NCBI GenBank assembly: GCA_015075445.1
Contig: JABTUJ010000014.1
Location: 62,001 to 126,000 of the forward strand
DNA length: 64,000 nucleotides
Direction: 5' to 3'
Source: Verrucomicrobiales bacterium
GTDB lineage: Bacteria; Verrucomicrobiota; Verrucomicrobiia; Limisphaerales; J093
Part shown: positions 53,637 through 63,335 of the stretch, in pieces
How the letters are laid out: every line of letters begins with the position of its first letter
How positions within the stretch are numbered: position 1 is the first letter of the stretch
Translations under genes and position numbers: made by a program
Notes under the pieces: generated by a model
Databases searched by the model: none
Told to the model about the DNA's origin: nothing
The model's input: only the letters and a program-made list of their open reading frames with translations

Positions 53637-54014
53637 GCGCTTCCACTGTACGCGGCCCGACACCGCGCTCCCCCCCGTAGGCGCCAGCGTCAGGGCAGGA
53701 GGATATGAAGCGCCGACGTGAGGCAGAGAGAGGATTGTAGGCAGCCAAATGAGGCGCGGAGAGTTGGGCATGGTGAGGAGGCGGAGTTGGCGGGTCGGGA
53801 GCAACGCCATTCGCCTCCTGACGTCGGCGCCTACCGATGGAACGGAGTCTACGGGGGGCGGGGATACCCGGGCCCGGCGGTGACGCGGCCGGTGATGCAG
53901 CGGCAACTGAATCATGAGCGTAGCCGCACGGTTTCATTAGGTTCTGACTTGAGCTGGCCCGGGCCCGGAACTAGCTTCGCGGCCGGCGAAATGGTGCCTG
54001 GGCCAGAGCAGCGT
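53637..54014. repeat. Gene-free interval with GTAGGCGCC-type repeats
   Basis: Copies of the same repeat as at 45.8 kb occur at about 53675-53700, 53708-53723 (AGCGCCGACGTGAGGC) and, inverted, at 53809-53835 (TTCGCCTCCTGACGTCGGCGCCTACC). The remaining bases to 54014 show no gene. The promoter for the DUF1553 gene must lie here, but I could not define it. Confidence 0.75.
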
Positions 54015-57000
54015 ATGGATTCTCCAATCAGTGGAATGACGAGCCGTGTCCGCTTCCGGTCGGACCCGTTTCCCGGCCTTGGACTTGACGGGACGAGCGG
54101 GCTGCCGCGGCGCGGCGCCTGGCGCGCGGCCCGCGCCGTGTTGGCAGGCTGGACCGTGCTGTCGGCGTTGCCCGCGTTCTCCGAACCGGCCAGAACGCCG
54201 GAGTTCCGTGGCGAGGTGGACTTTGCCCGCGAGGTGTTTCCGGTGCTCGAAGCGCGCTGTTTCGACTGTCACGGCGCGGAGCGGCAACGGGCGGGGCTGC
54301 GGCTGGATGCGCGGGACGCCGTGCTGGCCGGGGGGAAGTCCGGGCCGGCGGTGCGGGCGGGCGACGCGGCGGGCAGCCTGCTGTACGAGCGCGTGGCGAC
54401 GGCCGATGTCGAGGAGGTCATGCCGCCCAAGGGCGAGCGGTTGACGGAGGAACAGGTGGCGTTGATCCGCGCCTGGATCGAGGAAGGGGCAACCTGGCCC
54501 GAGGCGGTGGGCGCGGTGACGGCCGAGGTGAAGCCGCATTGGGCCTACGTTCCGCCGCAGCGACCTGCTTTGCCGGACGTTCGCGAGGCGAACTGGCCGC
54601 GGAACGAATTGGACCGGTTTGTCCTGGCCCGGCTTGAGGCCGAGGGGCTGGCGCCTTCGCCCGAGGCCGACCGTACGACGTTGATCCGTCGCCTGAGCCT
54701 GGACCTGACCGGGTTGCCGCCCCGCCCGGAGGAAGTGGAGGCGTTTCAGGCGGATGACGAACCGGGTGCCTATGAGCGGGTGGTCGAGCGCTTGCTGGCC
54801 TCGCCGCACTATGGGGAACGTTGGGCGGTGCCCTGGTTGGACTTGGCGCGGTATGCGGACACCAACGGCTATGAGAAAGACGAGCGGCGATCGAACTGGC
54901 CGTACCGGGACTGGGTGATCCACGCGCTGAACCGCGACCTTCCGTTCGACCAGTTCACGCTCGAGCAACTGGCGGGGGACCTTCTGCCCGAGGCGACTCT
55001 CGAGCAGCGGATCGCCACGGGGTTCCATCGCAACACGATGACCAACACCGAGGGCGGCACCGACGACGAGGAATTCCGCACTGCGGCGGTGATCGACCGG
55101 GTCAACACGACCTACAGCGTCTGGCTGGGAACCACGATGGCGTGTGCCCAGTGCCACAACCACAAGTACGATCCGTTCACGCAGCGGGAGTACTTCGAGG
55201 CCTTCGCGTTCTTCAATCAGACGCGCGACGGGGGCAAGACGCTGGATCCCGTGCTTGAACTCCCCACGCCAGAGCAGGCGGCCCGACGGGCGGAGGTGCG
55301 CGCCCGGATCGCGCCGCTCCAACGGCAACTCGACACACAGACCCCGGAACTCGACGCCGAGCAGGGCCGCTGGGAGAGCGGGTTGCAGGCACACCGTCAG
55401 ACCCTCGCGGCGGGCTGGACGCTTCTGCGACCGGCCCGCTTCACAGCCGCGAACGGCGTCGCACTCGAACCCCAGCCCGACGGGTCGATCTTCGCCGCAA
55501 CCGACGCCGTGCCGGAAACGAGTGTCTACGAACTGACAGTGACCAACCTCCCGCCAGGCGTGACCGCGGTACGGCTCGAGGTGCTGACCGACGAACGGCT
55601 GCCGAACCAGAGCTCCGGTTGGAGTCGCGAAGGCGACTTCGTGCTGACGGACTTTTCCATCGAACGACCGGCCCCGGACGGGCCGGGCGAAGCCGAACCA
55701 GCGGCAAGCGAACCGCAGCCTGCCAAGCTCGAGTTTGACCGGGCCTACGCGGATTACTCGGAGGACCGCTTCGAGGTGCACAAGGCGGTGGACCCGGACG
55801 CGCTGTCGGGCTGGGCGATCGGGGCGGACCAGGCTAAGAACCGCACCAACCGTTTCGCGGTCTTCCTCCTCAACCCGCCCGCGGAGACAAACGCCGTCGC
55901 TGCGACGGAGGGGGCGTGGGTGATCCGGTTGAAGCAGGAATCCATCCGGCCCAAGAGCCTGCTCGGACGCTTTCGCCTCTCGATCTCGACCGCTCCGTCG
56001 GCGTCGCATCGGGCTTGGGCCGATGTGCCGGCGGGCATCCGGTCCCTGCTGGAGATCGAGTCGGCGGCGCGCGACGACGGGCAGCGGGCGGCGCTGGCGA
56101 AGCACCACCGGGCCATCGCGCCCAGCCTCGAGCCGGTGCGGGCTGCGATTGCGGAACTGCGCCGGCAAGAGCCGCGGGACATCGTCACGACGCTGATCAT
56201 GCAGGCGGTCGAGCAGCCGCGGGTCACCCGGGTCTTCAAGCGGGGCAGTTTTCTGGATCCGGGCGAGGAAGTGCACCCGAACACGCCGGCGGTGCTGCCT
56301 TCGTTCCCAGCCGACGTGCCGCGCGATCGCCAGGGTTTCGTGCGGTGGCTCGTGGCGCCAGAGAATCCCCTGGTCGCTCGCGTGACGATGAACCGCTTGT
56401 GGGCGGCGTATTTCGGCCGGGGATTGGTCGAGACGCTGGAGGATTTCGGGACCCAAGGCGACCCGCCGACGCATCCGGAGTTGTTGGACTGGCTGGCGAC
56501 TGAGTTCATCCGGCAGGGATGGAGCTGGAAGGCGATGCACCGGATCGTGGTGACCTCGGCCACGTATCGGCAGGTGTCGCGAGTAACGCCCGAGTTGCTC
56601 GAGCGCGATCCCTTCAACCGTTGGTATGCGCGCGGGCCGCGGTTCCGGCTGGAGGCGGAGTTCCTGCGCGACGCCGCTTTGGCGGCAGGCGGGCTGCTCA
56701 ACCCCCAAGTGGGCGGGCCCAGTGTCTTCCCCTATCAGCCGGAGGGTGTCTGGGCCATGCCCTACAGCGACGACCGCTGGGTGATGAACACGAACGGGAA
56801 CCAGTTTCGTCGCGGCGTCTACACCTTCGCGCGCCGGTCGTTTCCCTACGCGGCGTTCGGGACGTTCGACGCGCCGAGTCGCGAGGTGTGCACCGAGCGT
56901 CGTCCGCGCACCAACACGCCGCTGCAAGCGTTGACGACGTTGAATGACCCGGCGTTCCTGGCTGCCGCCGTCGGTCTGGCCCGTCGCCTTGCGCTGCACG

Positions 57001-57269
57001 GCGACGCGGATGACCGTTCCCGGCTCGCCCGGGCGTTCCAAACCGTGGTCGCGCGGCGTCCGTCGGAGCGCGAGTTGGCCGCCACCCTGGCCTTGCTCGA
57101 ACAGGCAAGAGCCCGCTTCGCCCGGGACGAAGCCGCCGCCCAACGTCTGGTGGCGCAGCCAACATTGCCAGCGTTCGAGCCGGACCGGATGCCGGTGACC
57201 GAACTGGCCGCGTGGGTGGTGGTGGCCAACGTCCTGCTCAACCTGGATGAGGCGTTGAACCGAGGATGA
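54015..57269 (+). CDS. Planctomycete-type cytochrome c / DUF1549 / DUF1553 protein (copy 1)
   Basis: About 1084 residues. A signal-like region (AARAVLAGWTVLSALPAFS) is followed by a PSCyt1 heme domain with VFPVLEARCFDCHGAERQ (CxxCH) near residue 80. DUF1549 follows (residues ~190-400), with RRLSLDLTGLPPRPEEVEAF and a second heme-type motif MACAQCHNHKYDPF. A beta-rich insert (~470-650) precedes the DUF1553 domain (~800-1020), with FVRWLVAPENPLVARVTMNRLWAAYFGRGLVETLEDFG and RRPRTNTPLQALTTLNDP. It is exported, probably periplasmic, and usually paired with a DUF1501 protein, as here. Function is unknown. Start 54015 is tentative; 53991 and 54036 are alternatives. Confidence 0.88.
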   Translation: MDSPISGMTSRVRFRSDPFPGLGLDGTSGLPRRGAWRAARAVLAGWTVLSALPAFSEPARTPEFRGEVDFAREVFPVLEARCFDCHGAERQRAGLRLDARDAVLAGGKSGPAVRAGDAAGSLLYERVATADVEEVMPPKGERLTEEQVALIRAWIEEGATWPEAVGAVTAEVKPHWAYVPPQRPALPDVREANWPRNELDRFVLARLEAEGLAPSPEADRTTLIRRLSLDLTGLPPRPEEVEAFQADDEPGAYERVVERLLASPHYGERWAVPWLDLARYADTNGYEKDERRSNWPYRDWVIHALNRDLPFDQFTLEQLAGDLLPEATLEQRIATGFHRNTMTNTEGGTDDEEFRTAAVIDRVNTTYSVWLGTTMACAQCHNHKYDPFTQREYFEAFAFFNQTRDGGKTLDPVLELPTPEQAARRAEVRARIAPLQRQLDTQTPELDAEQGRWESGLQAHRQTLAAGWTLLRPARFTAANGVALEPQPDGSIFAATDAVPETSVYELTVTNLPPGVTAVRLEVLTDERLPNQSSGWSREGDFVLTDFSIERPAPDGPGEAEPAASEPQPAKLEFDRAYADYSEDRFEVHKAVDPDALSGWAIGADQAKNRTNRFAVFLLNPPAETNAVAATEGAWVIRLKQESIRPKSLLGRFRLSISTAPSASHRAWADVPAGIRSLLEIESAARDDGQRAALAKHHRAIAPSLEPVRAAIAELRRQEPRDIVTTLIMQAVEQPRVTRVFKRGSFLDPGEEVHPNTPAVLPSFPADVPRDRQGFVRWLVAPENPLVARVTMNRLWAAYFGRGLVETLEDFGTQGDPPTHPELLDWLATEFIRQGWSWKAMHRIVVTSATYRQVSRVTPELLERDPFNRWYARGPRFRLEAEFLRDAALAAGGLLNPQVGGPSVFPYQPEGVWAMPYSDDRWVMNTNGNQFRRGVYTFARRSFPYAAFGTFDAPSREVCTERRPRTNTPLQALTTLNDPAFLAAAVGLARRLALHGDADDRSRLARAFQTVVARRPSERELAATLALLEQARARFARDEAAAQRLVAQPTLPAFEPDRMPVTELAAWVVVANVLLNLDEALNRG

Positions 57270-57905
57270 CGAACGCGCGAAGTTGAAAACTCCAAGATCA
57301 AAGTTCAAAGCTCAAGGGAAGATCCAAGCTCAGGGCAAGCGCCAAGCTCAGGGGAAGCGCCAGGTTCCGCGCTTGGGGCCGAGAGGGCTCAACGCTTGGG
57401 AAGCTCCAAGATCAAAGTTCAAAGCTCAAGGGAAGATCCAAGCTCAGGGGGAGCGCCAGGTTCTGGGCTTGGGGCCGAGAGGGCTCAGCGCGTGGGAATC
57501 TCCAAGATCAAAGTTCAAAGCTCAAGGGAAGATCCAAGCCCCAAGGGGCAAGGTGGCTGGCCCGGCGCGCGGCGGTCTCCTGCCCCCCTCGTCGCCACCC
57601 ACCTCGTTACAGAAACCCTGGCTGACTGTGCGCCTCTGCGAGGTCGCGGAGCATCGCCGCCGGGGTGCCTGGCAATTGGAACTTCCCTTGAGCTTTGAAC
57701 TTTGCGCTTGGAGCTTCCCCCCCGTCTGTCCGCCCGTCCGCCGGGGTGCCTGGCAATTGGAACTTCCCTTGAGCTTTGAGCTTTGCGCTTGGAGCTTCCC
57801 CCCCGTCTGTCCGGTCGGCCGCCGAGGTGCCTGGCAATTGGAACTTCCCTTGAGCTTTGAACTTTGCCCTTGGAGCTTCCTTCCCTCCGCACCCCCGCCC
57901 CCGCC
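57270..57905. repeat. Long low-complexity inverted repeat between DUF1553 and DUF1501 genes
   Basis: Three direct copies of CTCCAAGATCAAAGTTCAAAGCTCAAGGGAAGATCCAAGC lie at about 57289, 57403 and 57499. Three copies in the opposite orientation (GGAACTTCCCTTGAGCTTTGAACTTTGC...GGAGCTTCC) are at about 57677, 57760 and 57840, so the block can form a long hairpin. Open frames crossing it only encode repetitive SKFKAQGKIQ peptides and are rejected. It belongs to the same family as 8.9-9.1 kb and 63.3-64.0 kb. Confidence 0.85.
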
Positions 57906-59369
57906 ATGAACCCTCGAAGCGAATATCTGAAGCTGGTGACGCGCCGGCAGTTCTTCCGCGACTGCGGCACGGGGCTGGGCACGCTCGCCCTGGCGTCCTT
58001 GCTGAAGCGCGATCTCCTGGCCGCGGGCCCGGAGTCGGTGGACGGCCTCGCGTCGGACCCGACCCTTCCGCGCCCGCCGCATTTCGCGCCGAAGGCGAAA
58101 AACGTGATCTACCTGCACATGGCCGGGGCTCCCAGCCAACTCGATCTGCTCGACCACAAGCCGAAGCTGGTCGAACTCGACGGTCAGCAGGTGCCGGAGA
58201 GCCTGATCCAGGGCGAGCGGTTCGCCTTCATCAAGGGGGTGCCGCGCGTGCTGGGGAGCCCGCACCGTTTCGCCCGGCACGGGAAGTCGGGCCAGGAGAT
58301 CTCCGAGGCGTTGCCGCATCTGGCGGACATCGCGGACGACATCTGCATTGTGCGCTCGATGCGGACCGACCAGTTCAACCACGCGCCGGCGCAGTTGTTC
58401 GTCCACAGCGGCTCGGCGCGTCCGGGCCGCCCCAGCCTGGGCGCCTGGGTGTCGTATGGTCTGGGGACCGAAGGACGCGAGCTGCCCGGCTTCGTCGTGC
58501 TGGTGTCGGGTCGGAACGGCCCGGATGGAGGCACGTCGCTGTGGGGCAGTGGGTTTCTCCCCACGGTGCATCAGGGGGTGCAGTTGCGGTCCAAGGGGGA
58601 TCCGGTGTTGTCGCTGTCGAATCCCGACGGTCTGGACCGCGAGCTGCGCCGGCAGACCCTCGACACCCTGGAGGTGCTCAACCGCGAGACCTTTGCGCGC
58701 GTGGGCGACCCCGAAATCGTGACGCGGATTGCGCAGTACGAGATGGCGTATCGCATGCAGGCCAGCGTGCCGGACCTCATGGACCTGTCACGGGAACCGG
58801 CGGCCATCCACGCGCTGTACGGGAGCGAGCCGGGCAAGTCCGGGTTCGCGAACAACTGCCTGCTGGCGCGGCGCCTCATCGAGCAGGGCGTGCGGTTCGT
58901 GCAACTCTACCACTGGGGCTGGGACAGCCACGGGGACATCAAGGACAACGACCTGCGGTACGGGCTGGTGGACCGGTGTCGGGAGACCGACCGGCCGGCA
59001 GCGGCGCTGGTGCGGGACCTCAAGCAGCGGGGCTTGCTGGACGAGACCCTGGTGATCTGGGGGGGCGAGTTCGGGCGGACGCCCATGAACGAGGCGCGCA
59101 ACAAGGACGGCTGGATTGGGCGCGATCATCACCCGCATGCCTTTTCGATCTGGATGGCTGGCGGCGGCATCCGGTCGGGGCTGACGTACGGTGCCACCGA
59201 CGAGTTGGGCTACTTCGTGGCGGAGAACCCGGTCCACGTTCACGATCTCCAGGCGACGATTCTGCACTGCCTGGGACTCGAACACACGAGGCTGACCTAT
59301 CGCTTTCAAGGTCGCGACTTCCGGCTGACGGATGTGCACGGCGAAGTGGTGAAGGCGCTCCTGGCGTGA
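57906..59369 (+). CDS. DUF1501 protein with Tat signal
   Basis: 487 residues. Twin-arginine-type signal [22 protein letters not shown]. It belongs to the alkaline-phosphatase-fold DUF1501 family: [74 protein letters not shown] and [18 protein letters not shown]. The family is usually encoded next to DUF1553 proteins, as here, and is thought to act with them outside the cytoplasm; the reaction is unknown. The ATG at 57906 begins the usual [16 protein letters not shown] start and excludes repeat sequence. Confidence 0.92.
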   Translation: MNPRSEYLKLVTRRQFFRDCGTGLGTLALASLLKRDLLAAGPESVDGLASDPTLPRPPHFAPKAKNVIYLHMAGAPSQLDLLDHKPKLVELDGQQVPESLIQGERFAFIKGVPRVLGSPHRFARHGKSGQEISEALPHLADIADDICIVRSMRTDQFNHAPAQLFVHSGSARPGRPSLGAWVSYGLGTEGRELPGFVVLVSGRNGPDGGTSLWGSGFLPTVHQGVQLRSKGDPVLSLSNPDGLDRELRRQTLDTLEVLNRETFARVGDPEIVTRIAQYEMAYRMQASVPDLMDLSREPAAIHALYGSEPGKSGFANNCLLARRLIEQGVRFVQLYHWGWDSHGDIKDNDLRYGLVDRCRETDRPAAALVRDLKQRGLLDETLVIWGGEFGRTPMNEARNKDGWIGRDHHPHAFSIWMAGGGIRSGLTYGATDELGYFVAENPVHVHDLQATILHCLGLEHTRLTYRFQGRDFRLTDVHGEVVKALLA

Positions 59370-59449
59370 AGGCTCACGACGCGACCCGATGCATTGCGGT
59401 CCTCGGGGGCGCGGCGCCACGGCCTCGGCGGAGGCCAAGTGCAGACCGC

Positions 59450-60139
59450 TCAGGTCAAGGCGGCCAACACGGTCGCCGCGTCCCCCGCGAGGGCCGCCGC
59501 GACGGGGAGTCGAAGGCCCGGGAAGACCCGGCTGTGGAGCACCCCTTGGGCGTCGGGTTCCAGAAGCCGGTACGCTTCATCGATCAGGCAGCCCCATTCG
59601 AAGCGGGCTTCACTGACCACCCAGACCAGGTATTCGAGCACCCCGTTGCGGCAATAAGCCCGTCGCTTGTCACGGAGGTCAATCGAGGCCGACGTACCCG
59701 CCACCTCGACGACAAGTTCCGGCGGCCCGGTGAGATAGTCTTCGGCATTGACCCGGCTGAGGCCCCCGTGCGCGGGCAACCGGCGGAGCAAGGAGTCCGG
59801 CTGCAGGGTGTTCTCGGAGTCGAGGATCACGGTGACATTCGCCAGGGCCTCGGTTCCCGGGTGGCGGCTGGCGTAGGTGGCCAGCCACGCGTGGATGATG
59901 CCATCCGGCCTGGCATGGTGCACACTCACCGGCGATCCCATAAACACAACTCCTTCGATCAACTCGGCCTTCTTGACCCGCGACATCCGTTCGTAACGGA
60001 AGAGGAACTCGCGCGAGTGCAGCACCTCGCCGTTTTCCAGCGGCAGGGCGCCGCCCGAAGCGGTACCGAGCGCGTGCGACTGGGTTTCCGCTGCCAACAT
60101 GATGGTGGGAAGGTAGCCGTCCTGTCGCCGGGCTGGCAA
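59450..60139 (-). CDS. Uma2-type restriction-endonuclease-fold protein
   Basis: A 229-residue protein of the PD-(D/E)XK-fold Uma2 (DUF820) family. The fold's active-site region is visible as LQPDSLLRR, then PPELVVEVAGTSASIDLRDKRRAYCRNGVLEYLVW with the E-x-K-type spacing. The role is unknown; members are often multi-copy in cyanobacteria and PVC bacteria. It lies on the opposite strand between the DUF1501 gene and the second DUF1553 gene and may be an inserted accessory gene. A longer frame on the same strand is rejected. Confidence 0.82.
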   Translation of the reverse strand: MPARRQDGYLPTIMLAAETQSHALGTASGGALPLENGEVLHSREFLFRYERMSRVKKAELIEGVVFMGSPVSVHHARPDGIIHAWLATYASRHPGTEALANVTVILDSENTLQPDSLLRRLPAHGGLSRVNAEDYLTGPPELVVEVAGTSASIDLRDKRRAYCRNGVLEYLVWVVSEARFEWGCLIDEAYRLLEPDAQGVLHSRVFPGLRLPVAAALAGDAATVLAALT

Positions 60140-60279
60140 GGCTTGTCGAGAGAGGGATCGCCGGGCCGACGCCCGATTCGGAGCCGTCGGATTCGGCGGC
60201 GTGCGGCTTGCGTTTGGCCGGCCAGGCGCAACCTTGCAGGCGTAGAAACTCGAGCTGAATGGATAACAGGCTTACTGGC

Positions 60280-63200
60280 ATGAAGCGGTGGTATCTCGGA
60301 CGCATCCTGGCCGCGGGCGCGCTCGTGGCGACGGCCGGCGCGGTGGACTTCGCCCGGGACATTGAACCCATCTTCATCAAACGCTGCTCGGAGTGCCACG
60401 GGCCGGACCAGCAGAAGTCGCGGCTCCGGTTGGACCTCAAGGCGGCGGCGTTTCAGGGCGGTCGCTCCGGCAAGCCCGGACTGGTGCCCGGCCAGGCCGA
60501 GCAGAGCGAAGTGTTCCGCCGCGTGGTCACGGACGACGCGGATGACATCATGCCGCCCAAAGGGGCGCCGCTGACGGAGGCCGAAATTGCCCTGCTGAAG
60601 GCCTGGATCGATGGAGGGGCGGAGTGGCCCGAGGCGGATGCGCGGCAGCACTGGTCGTTCGTGCCACCCGCGCGTCCTACCGAGCCGCCGGTCACGGCCG
60701 CCGACTGGGCGCACACTCCCGTGGACAAGCTTCTTCTGGCGCGACTCGAACGCGAAGGACTGACGCCCGCGGCCGAAGCGGATCGCCCGACTTTGATCCG
60801 GCGCTTGAGCCTGGACCTGACGGGGCTGCCGCCGACTTGGAGCGAGGTTCAAGATTTCGTGCACGACCCGCGGCCCGACGCCTACGAGCGGTTGGTGGAC
60901 CGGTTGCTGCGTTCGCCGCATTACGGCGAGCACCTGGCGCGCTGGTGGTTGGACCTGGCCCGGTATGCCGACTCGAACGGGTACCAGGTGGACCTGGCGC
61001 GATCGATCTGGCCTTACCGCGACTGGGTGATCGAGGCCTTCAACCGCAACCAACCCTTCGATCAGTTCACGATCGAACAAATCGCCGGAGACCTCCTGCC
61101 CAACCCCTCACTCGCCCAGCGCGTCGCGACCGGATTCAACCGCAACACGAAGATCAACGATGAGGGCGGCGGGGATGCCGAGGAATACCGAACCAAGGCG
61201 GTGAAAGACCGGGTGGCCACGACCGCCACGACCTGGCTGGGACTGACGATGGCGTGTGCCGAGTGCCACACCCACAAGTACGATCCCATCTCGCACGAGG
61301 AGTACTACCGGTTCTATGCCTTCTTCAACAACACCGCCGACGGCGGCAATTACAGCGTCGAACCCACGCTCCCGGTGCCTCCGCCCGATGTGACCCGTCA
61401 GGTCCGCTATTTGCGCGAGCGCATCGCCGAGATACAGCAACGGTTGGGCGAAACCGAGCGCGAACTCGAGGTGCAGAGGGGCGAATGGCAAAGCACGCGG
61501 GCCGCTCGCGCGGAGGCGTGGGTGCCGTTGCGGCTGACCAACGTCGTGTCCACCGGCGGCTCCGGGTACACCAACCTGGCGGACGGTTCCGTGCTCGCGA
61601 CCGGGGTGAATCCGATCTACGACACGATTCACCTCGAGGCGGAGACCGATCTTACCGGGATTACAGCCGTCCTGCTCGAGGTCCTGCCGGACCCCAGCCT
61701 GCCCAAGAACGGACCGGGGCGTTGGGGACAAACCGGGAATTTCATCCTCGACGAGTTTGCCGCCAGTGCCACACCTCTGACTGTCCCTGCGCCCGCGGAC
61801 ACCAACCTCGTCTTCACCGGCGCCACGGCTGACTGGGAACAGTTGTACTACCGCGCCGAACATGCGGTGGATCGGAACCCCAAGACCGGCTGGGCCATCG
61901 GCCCGCGCTTTGGCGAGCGGCATTTCCTGATCGCGCCCCTCCAGGAAGTGGCGGGTTTTTCGGGCGGCACCCGACTGGGTTTCCGCTTCGAGCATTACCA
62001 CGGGAACAGCCACACGCTCGGCCGGTTCCGGCTTTCCGTAACCACCGAGACGGACCCGGCTGCCCTCTGGCCCGTCGGCGACGAAACGCGTGCCCTGGCC
62101 CGGATCCCGCAAGCGGAACGCACCGCGGAACAGACCGCCCAGCTCGTCGCCGCCCAGCGCAAGGCCTCAAGTCAGTGGCGTGCCCTCGACGCCGAGTTGT
62201 TCCGGTTGAACCAGCGTGAGGCCGAACTCGCCAGCGCGAAGCACACGACGCTGGTCATGAAGGAACTGCCGCAGCCGCGCGAGACGTATATCCATCTCCG
62301 CGGCGATTTCCTGGCGAAAGGGAAGGTGGTGACGCCCGGCGTGCCGGAGTTTCTCCCGCCGCTGCCGGCGGATGCCCCCTTGAACCGCCTGACGCTCGCG
62401 CGTTGGATGGTGTCGCCGGAGAACCCGCTGACCGCCCGCGTGACGGTCAACCGGCTGTGGGAACGGTTCTTCGGCATCGGCCTCGTCGAAACCAGCGAGG
62501 ACTTCGGGCGACAGGGCGAGGTACCGTCGCATCCGGAGCTGCTGGACTGGCTCGCCCTGGAGTTGCGCGATTCGGGCTGGGATCTGAAACGGCTGCAGAA
62601 GCTGCTGGTGATGTCCGCCGCCTACCGCCAGGGCGCCGCCACGACGCCGGTCCTGCTGGAGAAGGACTTGTACAACCGGTTGCTGGCCCGCGGGCCGCGG
62701 TTCCGGCTGGATCCCGAGGTGATCCGCGATCAGGCCCTGGCGGTGAGCGGTCTTTTGAATACTGATGTCAGCGGCCCAGCGTGTACCACGTCCAGATCCC
62801 AACCTCTGGAAGGAGATCGGGTTCTTGCGACCCGAGATTGGCATGGACGAGTGGCCCACAAGCGAAGGGCCGGAGCTGTATCGCCGCGGCGTGTACACGT
62901 TCTGGCGGCGGGTCTGCACGTACCCGACCTTCGCGACGTTCAGCGCCAGTCGGGGAGGTCTGCACGGCCGACGGCCGCACAGGCACGCCGCTTTGCGGGC
63001 AGATGGCGACGCTGAACGAGCCCACGTTGCTCGAGGCGGCCCGGGTGTTCGCCCAGCGGATTCTGCGTGAAGGTGGCGACGTCCCGGCCCAGCAGATCGA
63101 GTTCGCTTTTCGCACCTGCCTCGGCCGAAACCCGCTGCCCGCGGAGCGGCAGCGTCTGCTCGCGCTGCTGGACCAGCAGTGGCGCAGTTTCGAGCACGAC

Positions 63201-63335
63201 CTCGAGGCCGCGGAGGCGCTGGTGAACGTGGGATCGGCCCCCCGATCGCCGGGCCTGGATGTGCGTCGGCTCGCCGCCTGGATGATCGTCGCCAACGTCC
63301 TGCTGAACCTCGATGAAACGCTGGTGAAGGGCTAA
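60280..63335 (+). pseudogene. Second DUF1549/DUF1553 cytochrome protein, frameshifted near its 3' end
   Basis: About 1018 residues if read through. Signal MKRWYLGRILAAGALVATAGA; heme motif CSECHG; DUF1549 with RRLSLDLTGLPP and CAECHTHKYDP; DUF1553 with LARWMVSPENPLTARVTVNRLWERFFGIGLVETSEDFG. Near 62776 a base of a C-run is lost, near 62803 another C is lost, and near 62955 one G is gained, so that the proper reading is recovered after 62960 (EVCTADGRTG..., MATLNEPTLLEAARVFA) to the stop at 63335. All three are at short homopolymers, so consensus error is as likely as true decay. Start 60259 is also possible. Confidence 0.8.

Noticed and set aside
57283..57909. 208-residue open frame with SKFKAQGK repeats
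   Set aside because: The sequence is a nucleotide-level repeat open on several frames and both strands, so the peptide is an artefact.
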